Source: Glycomyces terrestris (GTDB lineage: Bacteria; Actinomycetota; Actinomycetes; Mycobacteriales; Micromonosporaceae). From it: a stretch of 64,000 nt of DNA. Made by a program: the position numbers and the translations under genes. A model generated the notes under the pieces. The model saw nothing but the letters and a program-made list of their open reading frames with translations, did no database searches and was not told where the DNA came from. The DNA lies in NCBI RefSeq assembly GCF_003933745.1, contig NZ_RSEB01000003.1:248001-312000 (forward strand), read 5' to 3'. Of the stretch, positions 44,932-56,121 are shown piece by piece; the first letter of the stretch is position 1, and every line of letters starts with the position of its first letter.

Positions 44932-46207
44932 CAGCCTTTCGCTTCGAGGGTGACCAGGCCGCCGCGCGGGGTGCGCAGGTGCAGGATCGCCTTGACGAGG
45001 GCCGGTGCGGCGATGAACAGCACGATGGTGGCCTGGAGCAGGGTCGAGATGTCGACCGGGACGTCCGGCTGCGCCGAGAGCGCGCCGGCCTTGAGGGCGC
45101 CGAACAGGAGCGCCGAGGCGACGATGCCGCCGGGGTTGGCGCGGCCGAGCAGCGCCACCGTGATGCCTGAGAACCCGTAGTCGAGGGCGGTGTTCGTGGT
45201 GATGCCGCCGGAGGAGACGCCGAGTGCGAGGGCCGCGCCGCCGAGGCCGGCGAGGGCGCCCGCGGCGGTCATCGTGGTGGTGTAGGTCGAGCCGATGCGC
45301 ATGCCAGCGGTCGCGGCCGCGTGCTCGTTGAAGCCGACGGCGCGGATGCGGAACCCGAACGTGGACTTCGACAGCAGCCACCAGGTGAAGACCGCGGCGG
45401 CGATGCCGATGACGAGCGCGAGGTTGACGCGCAGCGACGGGTTGAGCGAGGACAGGAGCGTCGGGAGGACCGCCGAGTCGTCGACCGGCTTGGACACCAG
45501 GTCGGGCTTGGTCTCGGAGTGGAGGAACGCGGTGCCGAGCGCCCACACCAGGAACAGGGCGGCGATGTTGTTCAGCATGATCGAGGAGATGACCTCGTGC
45601 GCGCCGGTGCTGGCCTTGAGGACGCCGGGGACGGCGCCGAGGAGGCCGCCGGCGACGCCGCCCGCGATGATCGCGAGGGGCAGGTGCAGCCAGATCGGCA
45701 GGTCGAGGCTGAAGCCGACGATGAGCGCGCCCATCATGCCGAAGATCAGCTGGCCCTGGGCGCCGATGTTGAACAGGCCGGCGCGGAACGCGAGGCCGAC
45801 GGCGAGGCCGGTGAAGATGAGCGGGGTCGCGTACGTCAGGGTCTCCGACAGCGGCCGCAGCAGGTTCCCGAACTCGGCCTGGCCGGCCTGGTACTGCTCG
45901 AGGGTGTTGAAGTTGAGGATCGCGCCCTCGAACAGGGCGGTGTAGGACTCGACGACGAGGTCGCGGGAGGCGTACCAGGCGTCCTGGGGCCGGGCGAAGA
46001 AGTACGAGAACGTCGAGCGGGTGTACTCGTCGGAGACGATGAGGAGGACCGCGCCGATGAGGAAGGCCAGGAGCAGGGAGTAGATCGTGACCATGACCGA
46101 GTTGGCCTCGGTCAGGTAGCGGCCGAAGAGGCGCATGAAATTGGGCTTGGGTTCGGGGGACTGGTCCGCCTCGGGCTTGCCGGCGGCCGGGGTCTCGGTC
46201 TGCGTGC

Positions 46208-46211
<4 letters not shown>
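44928..46211 (-). CDS. Nucleoside ABC transporter permease 1, TTG start
   Basis: 427 residues from TTG 46211, which has GGAGGTGA just upstream and overlaps the stop of the ATPase gene (TTGA). About ten membrane helices; the docking loop KSTFGFRIRAVGFNEHAAATAGM (about 287-309) matches the YufP/branched-chain-type permease family used by BmpA systems. A hydrophilic N-terminus of about 25 residues is Glu/Pro-rich. It forms the membrane channel with permease 2. Confidence 0.9.
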
Positions 46212-47752
<1,541 letters not shown>

Positions 47753-47783
47753 ATTCGTGTCCTCTGTGCTTCGTTCCGCCCGG

Positions 47784-48884
47784 TTACGAGGCGACGGGGC
47801 TGGCGGCGGACTCGACGACGAGCGTGCCGTCGATGATCTGCTGCGTCAGCGCGTCGATCTCGGCCTTGGTCTCGTCGGAGACCGCGGACTCGAAGTCGTG
47901 GAACGGCGCCAGCGCGACGCCCTCGTTCGCGAGCGTGCCCACGTACGAGGTGGCCGAGGCGTCGTTCGCGTCGTCGTCGTCGTTCGCGTTCTCGTAGGCG
48001 GTCAGGACCGCGTCGCGGACGGCGACGTCGAGGGCCTTCTCGGCGGAGGTGATGATGACCGAGCCGTAGTCGGTGGACTCGAAGCCGTCGGTGTCGACCC
48101 AGATGGCGTTGACGCCCTCGTTCTCCTGGGCGGCGGTCAGCGCGCCGATGCCGGCGGGGCCGGCGACCGGGAAGAGGATGTCGGCGCCCTGCGAGATGAA
48201 CGTGTCCGAGGTGGACTTGCCGGCGGCGGCGTCCTCGAAGGAGTTGAGGAAGGTGCCGGACTGGGAGGCGACGTCCCAGCCGAGCAGCTGCACGTCGGTG
48301 CCCTTGTCGGCGTTGTGCTTCTCGATGCCCTCGGCGAAGCCGTCCATGAAGATGGTCACCGGCGGGATCTGCATGCCGCCCCAGGTGGCGACGGTCCCGG
48401 ACTGGGTCTGCGAGGCGGCCACGTAGCCGGCGAGGAACGCCGACTGGGCGGTGTCGAACTGGATCGAGGAGACGTTGGCGACCTCGGAGAAGCCGTCGAC
48501 GGTCGCGAACGGCACGCCGGGGTTGGCCTCGGCGGCGGTGTTCACGTTCTCGGTCATGAGGCCGCCGACGCCGACGATGAAGTCGCAGCCGTCGTCGACC
48601 GAGGCCTGGAGGTTCGGGTCGTAGTCGTCGGTGTTGGACGACTCCTTGTAGCTCACCTCGATGTCGGAGTTCTCCGCCTGCGCGGCCTCCATGCCGGCCC
48701 AGGCGGACTCGTTGAACGACTTGTCGTCGATGCCGCCCGAGTCGGTCACCATGCAGGCGCTGAACGACGCGTCGGCGTTGTCGCCGCCGTTCGAGTCGGA
48801 CGGTGCCTCGCCGCATGCGGCGAGGGCGGCGAGGCCGACGGCGGAAAGGCCCGCCAAGGCCAGCTTGAACGGCTTGACAGCCAT
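47784..48884 (-). CDS. BmpA-family nucleoside-binding lipoprotein
   Basis: 366 residues from ATG 48884, with AAAGGAG 6 bases upstream. Signal peptide with lipobox LAALAAC (Cys about 24). The mature protein is a BMP-type periplasmic-binding fold: ACMVTDSGGIDDKSFNESAWAGM (about 43-65), FIVGVGGLMTENV, FLAGYVAAS (about 150) and DILFPVAGPAGIGAL (about 234) are family stretches that surround the nucleoside in known members. It is first in the operon with its own promoter upstream. Confidence 0.93.
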   Translation of the reverse strand: MAVKPFKLALAGLSAVGLAALAACGEAPSDSNGGDNADASFSACMVTDSGGIDDKSFNESAWAGMEAAQAENSDIEVSYKESSNTDDYDPNLQASVDDGCDFIVGVGGLMTENVNTAAEANPGVPFATVDGFSEVANVSSIQFDTAQSAFLAGYVAASQTQSGTVATWGGMQIPPVTIFMDGFAEGIEKHNADKGTDVQLLGWDVASQSGTFLNSFEDAAAGKSTSDTFISQGADILFPVAGPAGIGALTAAQENEGVNAIWVDTDGFESTDYGSVIITSAEKALDVAVRDAVLTAYENANDDDDANDASATSYVGTLANEGVALAPFHDFESAVSDETKAEIDALTQQIIDGTLVVESAASPVAS

Positions 48885-48972
48885 TACGGTCTCCTTTGAC
48901 AATCCACGGGGGTACGTCGATACCCGCCTAATCATGGCCGCACACGTTGGCCTCTGACACGCTCCTTGATGA

Positions 48973-48986
48973 TTTCGTTACCGAAA
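48973..48986 (-). promoter_or_regulatory. Inverted repeat upstream of the nucleoside operon
   Basis: TTTCG-GTAA-CGAAA on the minus strand (48986-48973), about 90 bases before the bmpA start. It could bind a LacI/GntR-type regulator. The sequence around it is A/T-richer than the genes. Confidence 0.4.
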
Positions 48987-49047
48987 CATCCTATGACTGA
49001 GACCAGGAATGATCAGGTGTTTCGCCCCTACTACGGCGGCATTGCGT

Positions 49048-49076
49048 CCCGGCGCGGCCCCGGGGACCGCGCCGGG
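49048..49076 (-). terminator. Terminator of the small membrane-protein gene
   Basis: 10-bp arms (49048-49057 and 49067-49076) just beyond the stop at 49089. Confidence 0.6.
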
Positions 49077-49088
49077 GCGGGTCCGGCG

Positions 49089-49433
49089 TCACCAGAAGAC
49101 GGCGACGCCCGCGGTGACGGCGATGAGGGCGCCGGTGGCCCAGAAGTGGCCCGCGGCGACGCGGTCGCGCTTCTTCCACACGGGGACGGCGATCATGACG
49201 GCGAGGAGGAGGGCGAGGACGGACTTGACGCCGATCTTCGCGTGGTTCGCGTCCGGTTCGACGCTGGCCAGGCCCGCGAGGACGATGCCGGTGGCGAGCT
49301 GGACGGCGATGCCGTAGAGCATCGCGGTGTTGAAGTCGAACTTGCGCGACAGCCACGACACGAGCCAGCCGCCGAAGACCGCGGCGAAGCCGAGCAGGTG
49401 GAGGTAGCGCAGCACGAGGTGCACGAGATCCAT
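49089..49433 (-). CDS. Small four-helix membrane protein
   Basis: 114 residues with four hydrophobic segments (about 8-28, 38-57, 68-86 and 96-114) separated by short charged loops (SRKFDFN, EPDANHAKIG, WKKRDRVAAG). ATG 49433. Family not recognised with confidence; conserved-looking in actinobacteria, with a C-terminal W. It is between the nucleoside and galactose operons and not linked to either by spacing. Confidence 0.7.
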   Translation of the reverse strand: MDLVHLVLRYLHLLGFAAVFGGWLVSWLSRKFDFNTAMLYGIAVQLATGIVLAGLASVEPDANHAKIGVKSVLALLLAVMIAVPVWKKRDRVAAGHFWATGALIAVTAGVAVFW

Positions 49434-49511
49434 GCCGCGGAGTATTCCAGAGTGCGGGACCGGTGACGCTACTGCGCCGCCGGTCCCGCTGCCGCTGTCA
49501 CATCGCGGGCG

Positions 49512-50672
<1,161 letters not shown>

Positions 50673-50714
50673 GTCGTGGCGTTTCCGGTTCGGGTGATGG
50701 GCGGGTGGGGGCGG

Positions 50715-51686
50715 CTACCGGCGGGCGTGCCGGTAGTACTCCCAGGCGTCGGCGACCATGCGGTCGAGGCCGTCGCGGCTGGGCTTCCAGCCGAGTTCGG
50801 TCCTGGCGCGCTCGGAGGAGGCGACGAGCTCGGCGGGGTCGCCGGCGCGCCGGGGGCCGACCAGGACGGGGAAGTCCGTCCCGGTGACCTCCTTGACGAC
50901 GGCCACGACCTCCTTGTTGGAGAAGCCGTTGCCGTTGCCGAGGTTGTAGATCTTGTGCTCGCCGGGCGCGGCGGCGCCGAGGGCGAGGAGGTGGGCCTCG
51001 GCGAGGTCGGCGACGTGGATGTAGTCGCGGACGCAGGTGCCGTCGGGGGTCGGGTAGTCGTCGCCGAAGATCGCGAAGGACTCGCGGCGCCCGGAGGCGG
51101 CGTCGAATGCGATCGGGATGATGTGGGTCTCCGGCTCGTGGTTCTCGCCGTGCCACACGCCGGCGCGGTCGCGGTAGGCGCCGACGACGTTGAAGTAGCG
51201 CAGGGAGACCGCGGCGAGCCCGTGGGCGGTGGCCTCGGACTGGATGGCCATGTCGCTGGAGAGCTTCGTGGCGCCGTACGTGGAGGTGGGGGCCTTGACG
51301 GCGTCCTCCTTGATGGGCACTTCGAGCGGGTTGCCGTAGACGGCGGCGGTGGAGGAGAACACGAGGGTGCGCACGCCGGCCTCGCGCATGGCGGCGAGGA
51401 GGGCGAACGTGCCGTTGGTGTTGGCCTCCCAGTAGATCTCGGGCTTCTCCATGGACTCGCCGGCGGCGATGAGGCCGGCGAAGTGGAGGACGCCGTCGAA
51501 GGAGCCGTCGAGGACCTCGGCGACCTCCTGGACGGGCCTGCGCACGAGGGTCGCGCCCGCGGGGACGCGCTCGGCGGCGCCGGTCGAGCAGTCGTCGAGG
51601 ACGACCACGTCGTGGCCCGCCTCGAGCAGCATCGTGGCGACGATCGATCCGATGTAGCCGGCGCCGCCGGTCACGAGGTATTTCAC
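50715..51686 (-). CDS. galE: UDP-glucose 4-epimerase
   Basis: 323 residues from GTG 51686, which overlaps the galT stop (GTGA); GGGGG lies 5 bases upstream. NAD-binding VTGGAGYIGS (about 5-14), catalytic Tyr-x3-Lys in TYGATKL (about 142-148) with Ser in VFSSTAAVYG (about 114-123), and YLGN-type C-terminal KIYNLGNGNGFSN (about 250). It interconverts UDP-galactose and UDP-glucose. Short-chain dehydrogenase fold, no membrane segment. Confidence 0.95.
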   Translation of the reverse strand: MKYLVTGGAGYIGSIVATMLLEAGHDVVVLDDCSTGAAERVPAGATLVRRPVQEVAEVLDGSFDGVLHFAGLIAAGESMEKPEIYWEANTNGTFALLAAMREAGVRTLVFSSTAAVYGNPLEVPIKEDAVKAPTSTYGATKLSSDMAIQSEATAHGLAAVSLRYFNVVGAYRDRAGVWHGENHEPETHIIPIAFDAASGRRESFAIFGDDYPTPDGTCVRDYIHVADLAEAHLLALGAAAPGEHKIYNLGNGNGFSNKEVVAVVKEVTGTDFPVLVGPRRAGDPAELVASSERARTELGWKPSRDGLDRMVADAWEYYRHARR

Positions 51687-52789
51687 AGTGCCCCCTTCGG
51701 GCTGTCCTTCTGCAAGAGCGCGGCCGAGGTCTCGGGTCCGAGGTCGTGGACCCATCCGCCCATGACGGACTCCGAGGAGGCCAGGAACTTCACTTTGCCC
51801 GGGCCGCGGCGGATCGAGACGAGTTCGAGGCGCAGGCGCCCGAACTCGCGGCCCTCGCCGACGGGCGCCTGGTGCCAGCCGGCCATGTACGGCATCTGCT
51901 CGCCAGGGTAGGCGTTGTCGCAGCGCTTGAGGACCTCCAGGTAGAGCGGCGCGAAGGAGTCGATGTACTCCTCGGGCAGCTCGGCGAGGTCGGCGAACCG
52001 GCGGTCCGGGTAGAGGTGGACCTCGAAGGGCCAGCGGGCGGCGTACGGCGTGAACGCGATCCAGTGCTCGTTCTCGGCGATGACGCGGGGGCCGCCGCGC
52101 TCGGACTCGAGGATGTCGTCGAACAGGTCGCGGCCGGTGGCGGCGCGGTGGCGCTTGTTGGCGTCGAGGTGCTTGCGGGTCTGCGGGGTGACGTACGGGT
52201 AGCCGTAGATCTGCCCGTGCGGGTGGTGGAGGGTCACGCCGATCTCGACGCCGCGGTTCTCGAAGCAGAAGACCTGGGCGACGTCGCCGCGCGCGGAGAG
52301 GTCGGCGGTGCGCTGGGCCAGGGCCCGCACGATGAGCGCGACCCGCTCGGGGCTCAGGTCGGCCAGGGACGAGTCGTGGTCGTCGGAGAAGCAGACGACC
52401 TCGCACCGGCCCGAGGCCGGGGCCGCGTTCTCCATGCCGGTGACCTCGGCGGGCGGGAGCGGGCCGGGCTCGCCGAAGCCGCCGAAGGAGGGGAAGCGGT
52501 TCTCGAAGACCGCGACCTCGTAGCCGGGGGCGGGGATCTCGGTCAGCTCCTCGCCGTCGGAGGGGCACAGCGGGCAGGCGACGGGCAGGGTGGGGCGGTC
52601 GGACCGCCCGGCCGAGACGGCCACCCACTCGTCGCGGAGCACGTCGTACCGGATCTCCCCGGCGCTGACGCGGCCGCCGAGGTCGCGCTTGTCGGCGAAC
52701 GAGGCGCGGCCGGCGCCGGGCGCGGTGTTGAAGTAGTGGATCTGGCGGCCGTCGGCGAGGCCGCCGGTCTCCATGTGGAACGCGCTCAT
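51683..52789 (-). CDS. galT: Galactose-1-phosphate uridylyltransferase
   Basis: 368 residues. ATG 52789 overlaps the stop of the regulator gene (ATGA). Zinc-site Cys pair CPLCPS (about 71-76), FENRGVEIGVTLHHPHGQIYGYPY (about 172-195) with the nucleophilic His of HPHGQIY, and the downstream IAFTPYAARWPFEVHLYP (about 235-252). It transfers UMP from UDP-glucose to galactose-1-phosphate. Confidence 0.95.
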   Translation of the reverse strand: MSAFHMETGGLADGRQIHYFNTAPGAGRASFADKRDLGGRVSAGEIRYDVLRDEWVAVSAGRSDRPTLPVACPLCPSDGEELTEIPAPGYEVAVFENRFPSFGGFGEPGPLPPAEVTGMENAAPASGRCEVVCFSDDHDSSLADLSPERVALIVRALAQRTADLSARGDVAQVFCFENRGVEIGVTLHHPHGQIYGYPYVTPQTRKHLDANKRHRAATGRDLFDDILESERGGPRVIAENEHWIAFTPYAARWPFEVHLYPDRRFADLAELPEEYIDSFAPLYLEVLKRCDNAYPGEQMPYMAGWHQAPVGEGREFGRLRLELVSIRRGPGKVKFLASSESVMGGWVHDLGPETSAALLQKDSPKGAL

Positions 52790-53655
52790 GGTCTCTTCTC
52801 GGTTCGGCTGGCGGCGTCTTCGGTCGGGTTCGGGGCGGGGCGGGCGGGGGCCCGCCTGGCGGGGCCGTGCGGCTCCGCGGCCGGGACGGGGGCGAGCACG
52901 ACCTGGTCGACGTGCTCGCCGAGGGTCCGGCGGGCCTCCTCGTCGAGGAGGGAGTCGGTGACGACGACGTCGGCGTCGCCGAGGGACGCGATCGTGGCGA
53001 TGCCGACGACGTCGAACTTGGTGTGGTCGGCGACGACCACGAGGCGCCGCCCCTTGGAGGCCAGCGTGGACACGGTCTCGGCCTCGAGGAGGTTCGGGGT
53101 GGTGAACCCGGCCCGCTCGGACATGCCGTGGACGCCGAGGAAGACGGTGTCGACGTTGACCTTCTCGAGGGAGGCGACGGCGAAGGGGCCGACGAGCGCG
53201 TCGGAGGGGGTGCGGACGCCGCCGGTGAGGATGACGGTCTGGTCGGGCCGCCCGGCCCGGTAGAAGACGTCGGCGACGGGGACCGAGTTGGTGACGACGG
53301 TGAGGTCGGGGACGTCGGTGAGGCGGTGCGCGAGCGTCCAGGTGGTGGTCCCGGCGGAGAGGGCGATGGCCTGGCCGGGGCCGACGAGGGTCGCGGCGGC
53401 GTCGGCGATGGCCTGCTTCTCGGCCTCCTGGCGGACCTGCTTGACGGCGAAGCCGGGCTCGGAGGTCGAGCCGAAGTCGACCGCGGTGGCGCCGCCGTGG
53501 ACCTTGGCGACCAGGCCGCGCTCGGCGAGGGTCTCGAGGTCGCGGCGGATGGTCATGTCCGAGACGCCGAACTCCTCGACCAGCTCGGCCACGCGGACCG
53601 CCCCGGTCCGGTGCACGCGTTCGGCGATCCGGCTCTGTCGCTGCTGGGCCAGCAT
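52786..53655 (-). CDS. DeoR-family transcriptional regulator of the gal operon
   Basis: 289 residues from ATG 53655 ([18 protein letters not shown]) with GGAGAG 9 bases upstream; a further in-frame start 45 bases earlier is less likely. N-terminal winged helix-turn-helix (about 18-53, [26 protein letters not shown] is the DeoR signature), then the sugar-phosphate-binding domain of phosphosugar-isomerase fold (about 75-240: [25 protein letters not shown]). A Pro/Ala-rich tail of about 35 residues follows. It is first in the galactose operon and likely represses it until a galactose phosphate is bound. Confidence 0.88.
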   Translation of the reverse strand: MLAQQRQSRIAERVHRTGAVRVAELVEEFGVSDMTIRRDLETLAERGLVAKVHGGATAVDFGSTSEPGFAVKQVRQEAEKQAIADAAATLVGPGQAIALSAGTTTWTLAHRLTDVPDLTVVTNSVPVADVFYRAGRPDQTVILTGGVRTPSDALVGPFAVASLEKVNVDTVFLGVHGMSERAGFTTPNLLEAETVSTLASKGRRLVVVADHTKFDVVGIATIASLGDADVVVTDSLLDEEARRTLGEHVDQVVLAPVPAAEPHGPARRAPARPAPNPTEDAASRTEKRP

Positions 53656-53701
53656 CGGCGGCTCTCCTTCCGATCCCGTCTTCCGATCAAGATCCAACAC
53701 A

Positions 53702-53730
53702 ATTAAACATCAGGATCGGCCGGGCCGCAA
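53702..53730 (-). promoter_or_regulatory. Promoter of the galactose operon
   Basis: Minus strand: TTGCGG at 53730-53725, a 17-base spacer, then TTTAAT at 53707-53702, giving a start near 53695, 40 bases before the regulator ATG. Two TTCCGATC direct repeats downstream of it (within 53669-53690) could be operator half-sites for the regulator. Confidence 0.6.
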
Positions 53731-53773
53731 TACCCGGTGGTCGCTCTCTCGGCCCGGATGTCAGAATCGGTCC

Positions 53774-54790
53774 ATGACCACTGCCGACCGCAAGCCCCGC
53801 GTCCTCTCCGGGATCCAGCCCACCTCGGACTCGTTCCACCTCGGGAACTACCTGGGCGCGCTGCGGCAGTGGGTGGCCCTCCAGGACACCGCGGACGCCT
53901 TCTACATGGTCGTCGACCTCCACGCGATCACCGTCGATCACGAGCCGAAGGTATTGCACGAGCGCTCGCGGGTGAGCGCCGCGCAGCTCATGGCCCTCGG
54001 CGTCGACCCCGAGCGGTCCGCGCTGTTCGTGCAGTCCCAGGTCCCCGAGCACCCGATGCTCGCCTGGATCATGGGCGCCGAGACCGGCTTCGGCGAGGCC
54101 AGCCGCATGACCCAGTTCAAGGACAAGTCCGCCAAACAAGAACGCACAACGGTCGGGCTGTTCACCTACCCGATCCTCCAGGCCGCCGACATCCTGCTGT
54201 ACCAGACCGACCAGGTCCCGGTCGGCGAGGACCAGCGCCAGCACCTCGAGCTCACCCGCGACCTCGCGATCCGGTTCAACACCGCGTACGGGCAGACGTT
54301 CACGGTCCCCGACGCGTTCATCGTCAAGGAGACCGCGACGATCAAGGACCTCGCCGAGCCCGCGAAGAAGATGTCGAAGTCCTCGGCCAGCCCGCGCGGG
54401 TGCCTGTACCTGCTCGACGAGCCGAACCAGATGCGCAAGAAGATCAAGAGCGCCGTCACCGACTCCGACGCCGAGGTCCGCTACGACCCCGAGGCCAAGC
54501 CGGGCGTATCGAACCTGATGAACATCTACGCGGCCCTGGGGAACACGACCCTGGAGAAGCTCGAGGCGGAGTACGCCGGGCGCGGCTACGGGGACTTCAA
54601 GGGCGACCTGGCGGAGGTCGTCGCCGACTCGCTCGGCCCGATCGCCGCCCGCACCAAGGAGTACCTGGCCGACAAGGCCGAGCTCGACCGGGTCCTGGCG
54701 AAGGGGGCGGAGAAGGCGCGGCACGTCGCGGCGCGCACGCTCGCGAAGGCGTACAAGAAGATCGGCTTCTTCCCGCCGGTGGCCCTTTAG
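53774..54790 (+). CDS. trpS: Tryptophanyl-tRNA synthetase
   Basis: 338 residues from ATG 53774. CAGAAT at 53762-53767 and no Shine-Dalgarno sequence suggest a leaderless transcript. HIGH-like [11 protein letters not shown] (about 19-29), KMSKS-loop in KKMSKSSAS (about 198) and the conserved [23 protein letters not shown] (about 142-164) are all present. Charges tRNA-Trp. It is followed directly by a 2H-phosphoesterase gene. Confidence 0.96.
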   Translation: MTTADRKPRVLSGIQPTSDSFHLGNYLGALRQWVALQDTADAFYMVVDLHAITVDHEPKVLHERSRVSAAQLMALGVDPERSALFVQSQVPEHPMLAWIMGAETGFGEASRMTQFKDKSAKQERTTVGLFTYPILQAADILLYQTDQVPVGEDQRQHLELTRDLAIRFNTAYGQTFTVPDAFIVKETATIKDLAEPAKKMSKSSASPRGCLYLLDEPNQMRKKIKSAVTDSDAEVRYDPEAKPGVSNLMNIYAALGNTTLEKLEAEYAGRGYGDFKGDLAEVVADSLGPIAARTKEYLADKAELDRVLAKGAEKARHVAARTLAKAYKKIGFFPPVAL

Positions 54791-56028
54791 TGGATGCGGG
54801 CGCGGCGGGACCCGCCGGGAAGCCGCCGACCGTGACCGTGGGCGTCGCCATCCCGGTGCCCGCGCCCTGGGGCGACCTCCTCGACCGGGCCCGGATCGCC
54901 TCCGGCGACCCGCTCGGCGGGATCGTGCCCGCGCACCTGACCCTGCTGGGGCCCACCGAGATGCCGCGGTCCGCGCTGCCGGCGTTCGGGGAGCACCTGG
55001 GCTCGGTGGCCGCGGCCTGCCCGCCGTTCGACCTGCACCTGCGCGGCACCGGCTCGTTCCGGCCGGTGACCGAGGTGGTGTTCGTGGCGGTGGTCGACGG
55101 CATCGCCGTCTGCGAGCAGCTGGAGTCGGCGATCCGCCGCGGCCCGGCCGCGCGCGAGCGCACCTTCCCGTACCACCCGCACATCACGATCGCCCACAAC
55201 GTGAGCACCGAGGCGCTCGACCGCGCCTTCGCGTCGCTCGCGAAGTTCGAGGCGAAGTTCCGCGTCGAGTCGTTCACGCTCTACACGCACCCGACGCCGG
55301 GCGCGTGGACGTTCGAGACCCTGGCGGGCGCCCCGATCCCGTGGACCCCGCGCGCGGTCTTCCCCCTCGGCGCGGGAAGCAGTCGGTTACACGCTGCAAT
55401 ACGCTTGCGGCATGGGCAGACTCAAGGTGCGCCTCGATGCCGGGTCGGAACGGGCGCTGAACTGGCTTATGGCGGAAGGCCGCACGAAGACGGAGGCGGT
55501 CCGATACGCGGTGTGCTACGGCTATCGCGACCTGCTCATCGAGCGGGCGAAGGCGGACCCGAAGCTCGCCGACGATCCGAGCTATCGCGCCGAGCTCGCG
55601 CGGGCCGAGCGCAGCGAACGACTTTAGCCGCCGGGCGATGCCCGGCGGCTCGTTGCGCGGTGGCCGCCGGCAGTCGGCCTAGAAGTCGAAGAGGTCCTCG
55701 AAGACGCTCTTGCGCTTCTTCTTCTTGTAGTGGTAGTCGTCGCCGTGGTGGCGGCGGTCGTCGTAGTGGTCGTCGCGGCGCCGGTCGTCGTAGCGGCGGT
55801 CGTCGTGGCGCCGGTCGTCATAGCGCGGCTCGCGCGGGGGCGGGCCGACCGGGGCGGCCGCGGCGGGCGGGCCGGCGTGGAACTTGGCCTCGAAGTTCAT
55901 CAGGTGCTCGAGTTCACCGCGGTCGAGGAAAATGCCCTTGCATTCGGAGCACTGCTCGACAACGACGCCGTTGCGCTCGTACTGGTGCATCGGATTCTGA
56001 CATTTCGGACAGAGCATCTGCATCATGA
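54790..56028 (+). CDS. 2'-5' RNA ligase/2H phosphoesterase family, without a stop at the domain end
   Basis: GTG 54790 overlaps the trpS stop. The first about 195 residues (VTVGVAIPVPAPW ... WTFETLAGAPIPW) form a 2H phosphoesterase: first H-x-T/S motif HLTLLG (about 52), second HITIAHN (about 133), the usual pair of this fold. After that, however, the frame has no stop codon until 56028: it runs through the RHH gene in another frame and across the zinc-ribbon gene on the other strand, giving an Arg-rich, low-complexity tail. Either a frameshift has destroyed the stop (a stop exists at 55460 in another frame) or the true end is not at a conserved position. Only residues 1-195 should be trusted. 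Confidence 0.55.
   Translation: MDAGAAGPAGKPPTVTVGVAIPVPAPWGDLLDRARIASGDPLGGIVPAHLTLLGPTEMPRSALPAFGEHLGSVAAACPPFDLHLRGTGSFRPVTEVVFVAVVDGIAVCEQLESAIRRGPAARERTFPYHPHITIAHNVSTEALDRAFASLAKFEAKFRVESFTLYTHPTPGAWTFETLAGAPIPWTPRAVFPLGAGSSRLHAAIRLRHGQTQGAPRCRVGTGAELAYGGRPHEDGGGPIRGVLRLSRPAHRAGEGGPEARRRSELSRRARAGRAQRTTLAAGRCPAARCAVAAGSRPRSRRGPRRRSCASSSCSGSRRRGGGGRRSGRRGAGRRSGGRRGAGRHSAARAGAGRPGRPRRAGRRGTWPRSSSGARVHRGRGKCPCIRSTARQRRRCARTGASDSDISDRASAS
55400..55405 (+). promoter_or_regulatory. -10 element for the RHH gene
   Basis: TACGCT lies six bases before ATG 55412, again in leaderless arrangement; the gene has no Shine-Dalgarno sequence. Confidence 0.45.
55412..55627 (+). CDS. Small ribbon-helix-helix (CopG-like) protein
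   Basis: 71 residues. The pattern LKVRLDAGSERALNWLMAEGRTKTEAVRYAV (strand, then helix-turn-helix with the G-R/K-T-K-T-E-A-V-R turn) fits the RHH fold of CopG/Arc-type DNA-binding proteins. A charged helix follows (RDLLIERAKAD). No toxin-like gene is next to it; the nearest downstream gene is on the opposite strand. It is probably a small regulator. Confidence 0.7.
   Translation: MGRLKVRLDAGSERALNWLMAEGRTKTEAVRYAVCYGYRDLLIERAKADPKLADDPSYRAELARAERSERL
55679..56026 (-). CDS. Zinc-ribbon (zf-TFIIB) protein with Asp-Arg-rich tail
   Basis: 115 residues from ATG 56026; an ATG at 56053 or other nearby ATGs are possible, none with a clear ribosome-binding site. Two C-x2-C knuckles, LCPKCQNPM and QCSECKGIFLDRGELEHL, are the zf-TFIIB pattern. 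After a Pro/Ala linker come repeats of the DDRRY/DDRRH type (about 68-100), then a basic KKKKRK run and VFEDLFDF at the C-terminus. Actinobacterial members like this are of unknown function. It overlaps the long 2H-phosphoesterase frame on the opposite strand. Confidence 0.8.
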   Translation of the reverse strand: MMQMLCPKCQNPMHQYERNGVVVEQCSECKGIFLDRGELEHLMNFEAKFHAGPPAAAAPVGPPPREPRYDDRRHDDRRYDDRRRDDHYDDRRHHGDDYHYKKKKRKSVFEDLFDF

Positions 56029-56121
56029 CAACAACATATCGTGGATCGGCCATACATGCCCAACCGGAAGCGGGCGCCCCGGCTGTGAGTTCTCACAGCT
56101 AGAGCGCCCGTCAGCGGCCCG

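Noticed and set aside
53737-54790. Plus-strand Arg-rich frame over trpS
   Set aside because: Shadow of trpS; only the part from 54790 (2H phosphoesterase) has conserved motifs.
55412-55627. Toxin-antitoxin pair from the RHH protein
   Set aside because: No second small gene with a toxin fold follows in the same direction; the next gene is a zinc-ribbon protein on the opposite strand.
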